Assembly (NCBI GenBank): GCA_910588165.1
Contig: CAJUOR010000043.1
Coordinates: forward strand, 1 to 15,378
DNA: 15,378 bases
Origin: an uncultured Thomasclavelia sp.
GTDB taxonomy: Bacteria > Bacillota_I > Bacilli_A > Erysipelotrichales > Coprobacillaceae
Reading direction: 5' to 3'
Made by a program: the position numbers and the translations under genes. The notes below the pieces were generated by a model, which worked only from the letters and a program-made list of their open reading frames with translations, was not told the origin of the DNA and ran no database searches. This document shows positions 1 through 7,190 of this stretch, piece by piece (the first letter of the stretch is position 1; every line of letters starts with the position of its first letter).

Positions 1-11
1 GATTGTTTTAA

Positions 12-40
12 TTGCTTTTTAAAATAAGTTCGTGTATAAT
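12..40 (+). promoter_or_regulatory. Sigma-A promoter of the SRP RNA gene
   Basis: A TTGCTT -35 box (12-17) and a perfect TATAAT -10 box (35-40) are separated by exactly 17 bases. The expected start lies near 47, which is where the 5' arm of the SRP RNA stem begins. No separate promoter is visible before tadA, so this one probably also serves tadA by read-through. Confidence 0.75.
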
Positions 41-46
41 AAATTT

Positions 47-130
47 TGCCATTACAATAGCAGGCTTCGAACCATGTCAGGACCGGAAGGTAGCAGCATT
101 AAGGAGTACCTGTTATGTGTAGTGGTATTT
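47..130 (+). ncRNA. ffs: Small (4.5S-like) signal recognition particle RNA
   Basis: This is the RNA scaffold of the bacterial signal recognition particle, which binds Ffh and guides ribosomes making membrane proteins to FtsY. The apical domain is textbook: an ACC-GGAA-GGT tetraloop hairpin (82-91), flanked by ATGTCAGG (74-81) and AGCAGCAT (92-99) that form the Ffh-binding internal loop. The outer arms 47-64 and 109-127 pair almost end to end, with one bulged G near 117 and a few G-T pairs. The RNA is about 82 nt. It has no room for an Alu domain, so it is the short form and not the ~265 nt Bacillus scRNA type. The 3' end is placed in the T-rich stretch after 126 and is approximate. Its place just upstream of tadA is common in Bacillota. 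Confidence 0.93.
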
Positions 131-152
131 TATTTAGAAAAGAGGTGCCTTT

Positions 153-617
153 GTGGATTTTGATTTAAAGATGATGAAAGAAGCATATAAACAAGCTCAA
201 AAAGCATTGCTTAAAGATGAGGTGCCTATTGGTGCGGTTATAGTGAAAGATGGTAAGATTATCAGTCGAGCTTATAATTTACGAGAAACAAAACAAGAAG
301 CAACAAAACACGCTGAGATTATTGCCATTGAAAAAGCTTGTCGTAAGTTAGGTACATGGCGATTGGAGGATTGTGATTTGTATGTCACACTAGAACCTTG
401 CGTCATGTGCAGTGGTGCAATTATCAATGCAAGAATCCGAAGAGTTTTCTATGGTGCTTCTGAAAAACGTTGGCTAGCTTTATCTCAGCTTTTAGATAGT
501 ACAGACAATAAGTTCTTTAATCATCAAGTTACTTATATTAAAGGAATAGATGAAGAAAATTGTTCTAAGTTAATTAGTCAATATTTTAAAGATAAAAGAA
601 AAATTGTTAAAAGATAG
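153..617 (+). CDS. tadA: tRNA-specific adenosine(34) deaminase TadA
   Basis: TadA deaminates adenosine 34 to inosine in the wobble position of tRNA-Arg(ACG), allowing one tRNA to read several arginine codons. The 154-residue length is normal. The zinc-dependent deaminase motifs are complete: HAE with His53 as zinc ligand and Glu55 as catalytic proton shuttle, and PCVMC giving Cys83 and Cys86. The N-terminal EVPIGAV segment is also typical. The start is GTG at 153, because AGAGGTG (141-147) sits 5 bases upstream; an in-frame ATG further in would remove the first helix. The gene begins about 20 bases after the SRP RNA and ends inside a terminator hairpin. The C-terminus is lysine- and arginine-rich, as expected for tRNA contact. 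Confidence 0.96.
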   Translation: MDFDLKMMKEAYKQAQKALLKDEVPIGAVIVKDGKIISRAYNLRETKQEATKHAEIIAIEKACRKLGTWRLEDCDLYVTLEPCVMCSGAIINARIRRVFYGASEKRWLALSQLLDSTDNKFFNHQVTYIKGIDEENCSKLISQYFKDKRKIVKR

Positions 618-638
618 TATTTTTGATACTATCTTTTT
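611..638 (+). terminator. Rho-independent terminator after tadA
   Basis: A perfect 10-bp stem, AAGATAGTAT (611-620) pairing with ATACTATCTT (626-635), encloses a TTTTG loop and runs into a T-run ending at 638. The 5' arm contains the tadA stop codon (615-617). The stem is AT-rich, so efficiency may be moderate. Confidence 0.8.
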
Positions 639-751
639 GTATTCTAAGGTATAATGAAGTTAAAGAATTGCTCAAGGTATTTTATAGGAAATGAATAACT
701 TCAATAAATCTTATGAGCTGTCAAAATAATACAGATATAATAAAATAAATG

Positions 752-783
752 AAAGGAGTGAGGAGCGAGGCAAAAAAGCTCGC
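752..783 (+). promoter_or_regulatory. Ribosome binding site plus hairpin before the LysR gene
   Basis: AAAGGAGTGAGGA (752-764) matches the 3' end of 16S rRNA but is too far from ATG 784 for normal spacing. Between them GCGAG (765-769) can pair with CTCGC (779-783) around a 9-base, A-rich loop. Folding would place the Shine-Dalgarno sequence almost directly before the start codon. The stem is only 5 bp, so its stability in the cell is uncertain. Confidence 0.45.
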
Positions 784-1689
784 ATGAATATGGAAACAAG
801 GTTATTAGAATATTTTTTAACAGTTGCAAAAGAGCGAAACATTACAAAAAGTGCTGAGTTATTGCATATTACCCAACCGACTTTAAGTCGTCAATTGGTT
901 CAATTAGAAGATATAATGGGACAACAATTATTGATTCGTGATAAAAAAGGTTTGCAGTTGACAGAAGCCGGTATGATGTTACAAAGAAGAGCAGAAGAAA
1001 TTATATCACTGATTGAGAAAACTGAAAGGGAACTCAAAGATGAAGAAGAACAGTTAGTCGGACAATTAGCGATTGGAACCGGAGAAACAGCAGTATCTTT
1101 TGATTTTTTGCCTAAAGTTATTAAAGATTATTGTACTATGCACCCACAAGTTACTTATGAGATTTATACCGGAAATGCTCTATTGATTAAAGAAAAAATC
1201 AATCAAGGACTATTAGATGTAGGCATTTTATTAGGTGCAATTGATATCGAATCTTTTGACTTTATACGTTTACCATATCAAGATCCTTGGGGTTTAATTG
1301 TACCTAAAAATCATTTCTTAGCTAAAAAAAATTTTATAGAGCCAAATGATTTAATCGGTATTCCAATATTTTTTAATGAAAAACGCTCATTAGTAAAAAA
1401 TGAATTAAAAGAATGGTCTAATGGAAATTATGATCAATATGAGATTATTGGGGGACATAACTTAATTTCTAATATATTAGCTATGATAAGACATGGGATA
1501 GGGTGCGTAATAAGTATCGAGGGTTCAATCCTTCATCAAGATATGAGTGGATTGAAGTTTATTCCTTTAAAACCCTTACTAACACAAGGATCAGTTTTGG
1601 TTTGGAAAAAGAATCGTATCATGTCACCTATAACAAAGAAATTCATCGATTTGGTAAAAGAGAAAATTATTGAATTAGAAGAAATTTAA
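784..1689 (+). CDS. LysR-family transcriptional regulator
   Basis: This 301-residue protein has the full LysR layout. A winged helix-turn-helix spans roughly residues 3-62 (AELLHITQPTLSRQLVQLE, then LLIRDKKGLQLTEAG), a linker helix spans 63-92, and a two-lobed periplasmic-binding-like effector domain runs from about 93 to 295. Such proteins are usually tetramers that bind promoter DNA and respond to a small metabolite. The effector cannot be read from sequence. No divergent target gene is present: the upstream neighbour tadA runs in the same direction and the downstream phosphoesterase is convergent. The nearest strong ribosome binding sequence (AAAGGAGTGAGG, 752-763) lies 20 bases before ATG 784, with a small hairpin (765-783) in between. 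ATG 790 is an alternative start. TATAAT-like boxes occur at 650-655 and 736-741, without clear -35 partners. Confidence 0.9.
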   Translation: MNMETRLLEYFLTVAKERNITKSAELLHITQPTLSRQLVQLEDIMGQQLLIRDKKGLQLTEAGMMLQRRAEEIISLIEKTERELKDEEEQLVGQLAIGTGETAVSFDFLPKVIKDYCTMHPQVTYEIYTGNALLIKEKINQGLLDVGILLGAIDIESFDFIRLPYQDPWGLIVPKNHFLAKKNFIEPNDLIGIPIFFNEKRSLVKNELKEWSNGNYDQYEIIGGHNLISNILAMIRHGIGCVISIEGSILHQDMSGLKFIPLKPLLTQGSVLVWKKNRIMSPITKKFIDLVKEKIIELEEI

Positions 1690-1699
1690 TAATGCATAT

Positions 1700-1756
1700 A
1701 AAAAGTTGTGAAAAAGATATAGATTTGAAACAAATATCTTCTCACAACTTTTTTAT
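1700..1756. terminator. Bidirectional terminator between LysR and phosphoesterase genes
   Basis: A long inverted repeat pairs AAAAAGTTGTGA (from about 1700) with TCACAACTTTTT (about 1742-1753). A second paired block, AAGATAT with ATATCTT, lies inside it. A runs on the left and T runs on the right give U-tracts for both strands, fitting the two convergent genes. It overlaps the phosphoesterase stop codon (1753-1755). Confidence 0.85.
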
Positions 1757-2553
1757 GTTTTAGGCTTTAAATGAATAACAGCAATTTCAGGTCTAACGCC
1801 TAATCGTATAGGGATAGGGCTACTTCCTAGTCCACTTGAGATAAAAAGAGAGTGTGGACCTTCTTGATAAAGTCCATGCACATAAACACCTGTTGCTTCA
1901 GGAAGCCAAATACCATCTGTATATAAACTACCGATAAAAGGTAAGCGAATTTGTCCTCCATGCGTATCACCACATAAAGCCAAATCAATTCCAAAATCTT
2001 GAAAAGCTTTAAAATTTTGGAGATGAGCTATTAAAATAGAAAAATGTTCGTTGCACGGTTCCCATTCGTGATGTAAATCAAAAGTAGGAGAATAGTATAA
2101 GTTGTTAGTTCCAAAAAGATGTAGTTTGGTGCCTTTAACATCAATAATTTGTTGTCGATAATTCCAAACATTGACACCGACATTAGTTAAAGCTTCATAG
2201 AAGTCTTCATCACTATCGTGTTCGCCGTTCACAAAATAGACAGGTGCTAAATCCGTTAAGTGTTGTAAAAGTGCTAAAGCTGTTTCTTTACCTCGCTTAT
2301 CATTACTCGAATACATATCTCCTGTTGCAATAATAAGATCAGGTTGTTGCGCTGTTATTTTATTAATTAAATAACGGTTATCTTTCCCAAATTTAAAGCC
2401 ATGTAAATCTGTGATTTGGACAATTTTAATCTCGTCTTTAATTCGCTCATCTGTAATATAAACTTCTGTTATTTTGATAGTGAAGGTATTGTACCACCAA
2501 ATACCGATAAGTCCGATAATAACAATCAAAAAATATATTTTCTTTCGTTTCAT
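1753..2553 (-). CDS. Membrane-anchored calcineurin-like metallophosphoesterase (YkuE/YaeI-like)
   Basis: The 266-residue protein has one N-terminal membrane segment (about residues 6-24, IYFLIVIIGLIGIWW) preceded by KRKK, so the catalytic domain should sit outside the membrane. Metallophosphoesterase motifs appear in order: TDLHG (Asp49, His51), TGD (Asp79), NGEHD (Glu111, His112), IAH (His177) and CGDTHGGQ (Asp196, His198). The family norm is GNH at the third motif and GHxH at the fifth, so Glu111 and Asp196 replace the usual Asn and His. Both can still bind metal. YkuE/YaeI relatives are linked to lipid-type phosphoesters at the envelope; the substrate here is not readable. The start is supported by GGAGG 5 bases before ATG 2553. 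The gene is alone on its strand. Confidence 0.88.
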   Translation of the reverse strand: MKRKKIYFLIVIIGLIGIWWYNTFTIKITEVYITDERIKDEIKIVQITDLHGFKFGKDNRYLINKITAQQPDLIIATGDMYSSNDKRGKETALALLQHLTDLAPVYFVNGEHDSDEDFYEALTNVGVNVWNYRQQIIDVKGTKLHLFGTNNLYYSPTFDLHHEWEPCNEHFSILIAHLQNFKAFQDFGIDLALCGDTHGGQIRLPFIGSLYTDGIWLPEATGVYVHGLYQEGPHSLFISSGLGSSPIPIRLGVRPEIAVIHLKPKT

Positions 2554-2722
2554 ACAATTCCTCCTTTATTTTAATTATAATCTATTTCATTTCATTATAT
2601 CTTAAAATTAAATAAATAATTTATTATAAAGTAATGATGAACAAGGGTAAATAAAGATGTGTGCTTTTGATAAAACAAGGGAGGGAATTTCATTTAAAAA
2701 TGTAATAAAATTCATGAATAAA

Positions 2723-2751
2723 TTGTCAAATAGCTAATGATTTAGTACAAT
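2723..2751 (+). promoter_or_regulatory. Sigma-A promoter of the glycerate kinase gene
   Basis: TTGTCA (2723-2728) and TACAAT (2746-2751) are separated by exactly 17 bases. The predicted start near 2758 gives a leader of about 85 bases. The rest of the gap between the divergent phosphoesterase and kinase genes (2554-2842) is AT-rich, and I see nothing else in it that I can support. Confidence 0.65.
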
Positions 2752-2842
2752 ATAAAATAAAGATAAATAGCGAAAGAAAATTAAACACCTCAAAATATAG
2801 CTTAGCAACATAGTAATATTAAGATGAAATAAGGTGATGTAT

Positions 2843-3973
2843 TTGAAAGTAGTGGTAGCAGTTGATTCTTTTAAAGGAAGTCTAGGTTCTTTGGAAATTG
2901 GACAATGTATCAAAGACAGTATTTTAGAAATCAATCCATTGATAGATGTAGTTGTCAAAGGAGTAGCTGATGGTGGCGAAGGGACAATTGATGCTTTGGC
3001 TAATGCATATCAGGGAGAAATTTTTCATGTAGAAGTGAATAACGCCTATATGGAAAAGATAGATTGTAGATATCTATTATGCGAAGATAAAAAAATGGCT
3101 GTGATTGAAGTTGCGGAAATTGTAGGATTGGCAAAATGTCAGCGGCGTGAACCTAGGTATGCGTCTAGTTATGGTATTGGTGAAGTTATTCAGGTATGTT
3201 TAGATAAAGGGGTTCGAGAGTTTATTATCGGACTTGGGGGAAGTGCTACAAATGATGCCGGTATTGGTATGTTACAAGCTTTGGGATTAAAGGTTGATTT
3301 TAAAGATGTGTATGATTTATTAAATATTAGGAAAATTGATATTTCAGCTTTAGATCCACGTCTACAAGAATGTCAATTTACCCTTGCTTCAGATGTAACA
3401 AATCCATTATGTGGCAAGTTAGGTGCAACAGCTATTTTCGGTAGACAAAAAGGGGTAAAAGAAGATGAAGTTGCATTGCTTGACAATGCCTTAAACAATT
3501 TTGCCAATATGGTTCAATGTGTTTTAGGGAAGGATTTAAAAAATGCAAAAGGTGCCGGGGCAGCAGGTGGTTTAGGATATGCTTTTTTAACTTTTATGTC
3601 GGCAAATATGCAATCAGGTGCTAAACTTGTAATGGAAGCTCAGCATTTAGAAGAAGAAATAAAGACAGCTGATTTAGTTATTACCGGTGAAGGCTGCATT
3701 GATGAACAGACGAGCATGGGAAAAATTCCTATGATTATTGCTCAAATTGCTAAAAAATATGATGTGCTTGCCATTGGTATTGGCGGAAGTATTCAACAGG
3801 CGGCTAGTAGTCTTCACACTAAAGGTATGATAGCTTATTTTTCTATTCAATGTGAACCACACACTTTGCAAAAAGCCATGCAAAAGGAAGTGACAAAAGC
3901 TCAATTAAGATTAACTACGCAAGAAATTATCAGACTTATTTTATTTTATTGTAAACCACGGCATATTAGATAG
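2843..3973 (+). CDS. glxK: Glycerate kinase (GarK/GlxK family 1)
   Basis: The enzyme phosphorylates D-glycerate with ATP, feeding glycerate into lower glycolysis. The 376-residue length fits the family. The N-terminal KVVVAVDSFKGSL matches the usual VVAPDSFKGS motif with Val for Pro. GLGGSATNDAG begins at about residue 130. GAGAAGGLGYAF follows in the middle. ITGEGCIDEQT at about residue 280 matches the GEGRxDxQT signature with Cys for Arg. The start is TTG 2843, because AAGGTGAT (2831-2838) is spaced well for it and the family normally begins right at this strand; GTG 2834 and ATG 2837 lie inside the ribosome binding site but are in frame. No glyoxylate or tartronate genes are adjacent, so it appears to be a one-gene unit. 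No clear terminator separates it from the dnaX promoter. Confidence 0.92.
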   Translation: MKVVVAVDSFKGSLGSLEIGQCIKDSILEINPLIDVVVKGVADGGEGTIDALANAYQGEIFHVEVNNAYMEKIDCRYLLCEDKKMAVIEVAEIVGLAKCQRREPRYASSYGIGEVIQVCLDKGVREFIIGLGGSATNDAGIGMLQALGLKVDFKDVYDLLNIRKIDISALDPRLQECQFTLASDVTNPLCGKLGATAIFGRQKGVKEDEVALLDNALNNFANMVQCVLGKDLKNAKGAGAAGGLGYAFLTFMSANMQSGAKLVMEAQHLEEEIKTADLVITGEGCIDEQTSMGKIPMIIAQIAKKYDVLAIGIGGSIQQAASSLHTKGMIAYFSIQCEPHTLQKAMQKEVTKAQLRLTTQEIIRLILFYCKPRHIR

Positions 3974-4025
3974 ATTAAAGGATATGATTTAATGTAATAT
4001 GCTACTACTCTAAATGTGATTTTTT

Positions 4026-4034
4026 TGATATAAT
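4026..4034 (+). promoter_or_regulatory. Extended -10 promoter before dnaX
   Basis: TGATATAAT (4026-4034) is a perfect extended -10 element (TGnTATAAT), which can work without a -35 box; none is visible at the right distance. A start near 4041 would give a leader of about 23 bases containing the AAGGGGGAAAAGG ribosome binding region. Confidence 0.65.
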
Positions 4035-4063
4035 AGAAACAGAATGAAAAGGGGGAAAAGGAT

Positions 4064-5914
4064 ATGGCATATCGTGCATTGTATCGTGCTTATCGACCTC
4101 AAAGTTTTGAAGAGGTAGCAGGACAAAAGCATGTCACACAGACATTAAAAAATGCAATTAAAGAAAATAAGATTTCTCATGCTTATTTGTTTTGCGGACC
4201 TCGTGGTACGGGAAAAACATCTATTGCAAAGATATTTGCTAAGGCTATCAATTGTGAGTCAATTGGCGAAGAAGTACCATGTAATATCTGTGATAACTGT
4301 TTAGCTATTACTAAAGGAGAACATCCGGATATTTTAGAAATAGATGCTGCCAGCAATACCGGTGTAGATGATGTTCGTGATTTGATTGAAAAAGTTAAAT
4401 ATGCGCCGATTCGTGGGCGTTATAAGGTCTATATTATTGATGAGGTTCACATGATGAGTCCGGGGGCTTTCAATGCTTTGTTAAAGACCCTAGAAGAACC
4501 ACCAAGTCATGTCGTTTTTATCCTAGCGACAACGGAGCCTCAAAAGATTTTAGCGACGATTATTTCACGCTGTCAAAGATTTGACTTTTCAAGAATTTCA
4601 ATTACAGATATTGTAGAATATCTTGAGATGGTTTTACATCAAGAGGGTGTTACGTTTGAAAAAGAAGCTTTAGCTTTAATTGCTCAATTAGCTGAAGGTG
4701 GCATGAGAGATTCATTAAGTATTCTTGAGCAGTGTCTTGCTTATTGCGGTAAAAATTTAACCGTTCAAGATGTGAATCAGGTTTATGGCATTATCTCTAT
4801 TCCAAATAAGATTGAGTATATTTTGAAATTGATGCGTAAAGATATGGCGGGTATGTTGCATGATTTAGGCAAGATGAATGAAAGTGGGACGGATATTAAA
4901 CGCTTGACGTATGACTTAATTCAAATATTGAAGGATACAATTATTTACAAAAATATTCAAGATGAAAAACTCCTATTTGTCTTGAATAAAGACTATGTTG
5001 ATATGATTGCTCCCTATATTACGGCAGAGGAATGTTTCGAATATATAGATATTTTGACTTCTGCTTTGACTAATTATAGGGAAACCGGAGATGCTAAGAT
5101 TTATTTTGAGTTAGCATGTATGAGAATCTGTAATCAGGTACATGAAACTAATGAAACAAAAGCCGTTCCTAAACCAAGTCCTGAACCTATTATTCAAGAG
5201 GTAGAAAGTCATCAAGAACCGATGATTCATGATTATCAAGATGAAGAGGAAATGGCAACCAAAATTGAGAATTTAGAGAAACAATTGGATATGGACGATG
5301 GGATTGTACAAGCTGAAGCACCTGTAGTCCAAGAAGAAAATATTCAGGAAAAAGAGCCTGAACCTATGGTAAAAGAAGTCCCATTAGCACAAGCACAAGA
5401 GGAGATGAATGTCTTAGATGGAGATATCCGAGTAGAGTTTACAGATATTTTAAATATCCTTGTTCAAGCGAATCGTAAGATTTTGATTGCTAATCAAGAA
5501 CGTTGGCCAACCATTAAACGTTATTTAGCAAATATCAATACAGCTAAGAATGCTTCTATGCTGATGGATAGTGCCCCTGTTGCCGCTTGCTTAGGTGGTT
5601 TGATTTTAGCTTGCGAACATCAGCCTTTAGCTAATAATTTAAACTATCATAAAAACTATTTTGGTGTTAAAAAGTTTTTGAAGGAAGTTTTGGGAGAAGA
5701 TTACGACTATATTGCAGTGACAAAAAATCAATGGACAGATATTCGTAATAGTTATTTAAAACTAAGACAAGTCAATAAGTTACCAAAACCGCATTCTATT
5801 ACTTTAAGTCATATTATTTCTGTAGAAGAACCCGAACAAGAAGCGGCTTTAAGTGAAGGTCAGAAATTTGCAGTTGACTTATTTGGTGATATTGTGGAAA
5901 TTATGGAGGAATAG
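4064..5914 (+). CDS. dnaX: DNA polymerase III subunit tau/gamma
   Basis: DnaX is the clamp-loader ATPase that places the sliding clamp on primed DNA and holds the replisome together. The 616 residues show the AAA+ core: Walker A GPRGTGKTS (45-53), a zinc module with Cys64, Cys73, Cys76 and Cys79, Walker B IIDEVHMM, sensor 1 ATTEPQK, the arginine-finger SRC motif in IISRCQRFDF, and sensor 2 GGMRDSLSILEQ. A clamp-loader collar follows. Residues of about 370-450 form a Pro/Glu/Gln-rich acidic linker, and a C-terminal tau-like domain follows (about 455-616). The start is fixed by a strong purine-rich site (about 4049-4060) and the conserved MAYRALYRAYRP opening. It is the first gene of an operon with ybaB and recR, 3 bases before ybaB. 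Confidence 0.97.
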   Translation: MAYRALYRAYRPQSFEEVAGQKHVTQTLKNAIKENKISHAYLFCGPRGTGKTSIAKIFAKAINCESIGEEVPCNICDNCLAITKGEHPDILEIDAASNTGVDDVRDLIEKVKYAPIRGRYKVYIIDEVHMMSPGAFNALLKTLEEPPSHVVFILATTEPQKILATIISRCQRFDFSRISITDIVEYLEMVLHQEGVTFEKEALALIAQLAEGGMRDSLSILEQCLAYCGKNLTVQDVNQVYGIISIPNKIEYILKLMRKDMAGMLHDLGKMNESGTDIKRLTYDLIQILKDTIIYKNIQDEKLLFVLNKDYVDMIAPYITAEECFEYIDILTSALTNYRETGDAKIYFELACMRICNQVHETNETKAVPKPSPEPIIQEVESHQEPMIHDYQDEEEMATKIENLEKQLDMDDGIVQAEAPVVQEENIQEKEPEPMVKEVPLAQAQEEMNVLDGDIRVEFTDILNILVQANRKILIANQERWPTIKRYLANINTAKNASMLMDSAPVAACLGGLILACEHQPLANNLNYHKNYFGVKKFLKEVLGEDYDYIAVTKNQWTDIRNSYLKLRQVNKLPKPHSITLSHIISVEEPEQEAALSEGQKFAVDLFGDIVEIMEE

Positions 5915-5917
5915 ACA

Positions 5918-6223
5918 ATGAATATAAATCAGTTAATGAAACAAGCTCAAGCGATGCAAAAAAAATTAAATAAAGTTCAGAATGCTTTTAATGGAAAAGT
6001 GTTTAGTTTTGAAAATGCTGAAAAAACAATCAAAGGGCAAATGAAAGGCAATATGGAAATTGTAGGTTTACAGCTAGATGAGGCTTTATTAAAAGAAGAT
6101 AAAGCGATGTTAGAGGGGGCTATTGTAGCGACACTTAATCAAGCTAGACAACAAATCGCAGATCAAAAAGAAGAGGAGATTGGCAGTATTGCCGGGAATG
6201 TTAGTATTCCTAATCTGCTTTAA
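5918..6223 (+). CDS. ebfC: Nucleoid-associated protein YbaB/EbfC
   Basis: This 101-residue protein belongs to the YbaB/EbfC family (YaaK in Bacillus), small dimeric DNA-binding proteins almost always encoded between dnaX and recR. Visible signs are the N-terminal helix MNINQLMKQAQAMQKKLNKVQ, a central beta-rich stretch with KGQMKGNMEIVGLQLDE, and the closing NVSIPNLL, equivalent to the family's Gly/Pro-containing C-terminus. Its ribosome binding site (GGAGG) lies inside the last codons of dnaX, 3 bases separate it from dnaX, and 2 bases separate it from recR. Expression is therefore very likely coupled. Its exact role alongside RecR is not settled in the family. Confidence 0.94.
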   Translation: MNINQLMKQAQAMQKKLNKVQNAFNGKVFSFENAEKTIKGQMKGNMEIVGLQLDEALLKEDKAMLEGAIVATLNQARQQIADQKEEEIGSIAGNVSIPNLL

Positions 6224-6225
6224 AG

Positions 6226-6822
6226 ATGAATTATCCTGATTCTTTTCTACATTTATTAGAATGTTTTAAACATTTACCGGGCATTGGGACTAAAAGCGCT
6301 GAACGTTTGGTTTATCATTGCCTTAATATGCCTGATTTTAGCTTAGAAGAATTTGCCGATGCCTTAATGTCGTTAAAAAAAGATATTCATTACTGTGAGG
6401 AATGCGGTCAAATTACTGACCATCGTATATGTGATATTTGCAATGATGAAACGCGTGATCGACAAACAATCATGGTTGTTGAAAATCCTCAAGATGTTTT
6501 TGCCTTAGAGAAAATAAAAGCTTATCGTGGCTTATATCATGTGTTACATGGAGTGGTTTCAATGATGGAGGGGATTGGTATTGATGACTTAAATATTAGT
6601 CCGTTACTGAAACGCTTAGATAAAGGGGAAGTAAATGAGATTATTATAGCGACAAACTTGACAAGAGATGGTGAAACGACAGCTCTTTATTTAGCACGTT
6701 TGTTACAATGTTATGATGTTAAAGTAACTCGTATCGCTCATGGTTTACCAATTGGAAGTAATATTGATTATGCTGATGAATTAACTTTATTAAAATCATT
6801 AGAAGGGCGTACTAAAATATAA
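6226..6822 (+). CDS. recR: Recombination mediator RecR
   Basis: RecR acts with RecO (and RecF) to load RecA on single-stranded DNA during gap repair. The 198 residues show the family order: a helix-hairpin-helix (LPGIGTKSAERLVYH, 17-31), a four-cysteine zinc finger (Cys57, Cys60, Cys69, Cys72), and a Toprim domain starting with IMVVENPQDVFALE. A Walker-B-like C-terminal part contains ATNLTRDGETTALYLARLL and RIAHGLPIGSNIDYADE. The length is standard. ATG 6226 comes only 2 bases after the ybaB stop and has only a weak AAAG before it, so it probably relies on translational coupling. Confidence 0.97.
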   Translation: MNYPDSFLHLLECFKHLPGIGTKSAERLVYHCLNMPDFSLEEFADALMSLKKDIHYCEECGQITDHRICDICNDETRDRQTIMVVENPQDVFALEKIKAYRGLYHVLHGVVSMMEGIGIDDLNISPLLKRLDKGEVNEIIIATNLTRDGETTALYLARLLQCYDVKVTRIAHGLPIGSNIDYADELTLLKSLEGRTKI

Positions 6823-6854
6823 TAGTGTTGCATAGTTATGAGTAAGAGGGTGGA

Positions 6855-7043
6855 ATGATGGTAGAGAAGATTTCCAAATTCGCTTTAAGACTCATGGCTG
6901 CAACACTTTTTTTGATTTTGTTTAATACGTTTGGCATGAGATATGGTTATGAGTTGCCTATTAATTTATTTAATATTATTATTTTAGCAGCTTTTGATGT
7001 TCCGGGGTTTATTGCTTTGGTTTTATTAGGGTTTATGGTTTGA
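6855..7043 (+). CDS. bofA: BofA-like small membrane protein (pro-sigma-K processing regulator family)
   Basis: The product is 62 residues and almost wholly hydrophobic, with one or two membrane segments (about residues 8-26 and 39-60). The second half, LPINLFNIIILAAFDVPGFIALVLLG, follows the BofA pattern of a Pro-x-Asn turn followed by a Gly/Val-Pro-Gly turn in a membrane helix. In Bacillus, BofA blocks the SpoIVFB protease until sigma-K is needed in the mother cell. The position, 32 bases after recR, matches the Bacillus order, which raises confidence. The protein is shorter than Bacillus BofA (87 residues), lacking part of the N-terminal membrane region. The ribosome site GAGGGTGG (6846-6853) suits ATG 6858 better than ATG 6855. 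Whether this organism sporulates cannot be told from here. Confidence 0.72.
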   Translation: MMVEKISKFALRLMAATLFLILFNTFGMRYGYELPINLFNIIILAAFDVPGFIALVLLGFMV

Positions 7044-7190
7044 ATCAAATTCATATATATTTGGATAAAATTGGAAGAAAGGTATAGAAGTTGGTTAATA
7101 AGCTTGATTTTTCTCTGTTTTGTTTTCATATTTTGAAATATTAAAGGATTCATTCAAAACATCATTATAATAGTTACAGAGGTGATGGGT

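Noticed and set aside
2734..2958. Minus-strand 74-residue frame over the glycerate kinase start
   Set aside because: Overlaps the promoter and conserved N-terminus of the kinase; its composition is that of antisense AT-rich DNA.
3674..3904. Minus-strand 76-residue frame inside the glycerate kinase gene
   Set aside because: Antisense to conserved kinase motifs; no family features.
5200..5420. Programmed frameshift in dnaX making a short gamma form, as in E. coli
   Set aside because: No A-AAA-AAG type slippery heptamer with a downstream hairpin is visible near the linker; the full tau frame is uninterrupted.
6947..7153. Minus-strand 68-residue frame over the bofA end
   Set aside because: Antisense to the BofA-like protein and the AT-rich spacer; Ile/Asn/Lys-rich with no motif.
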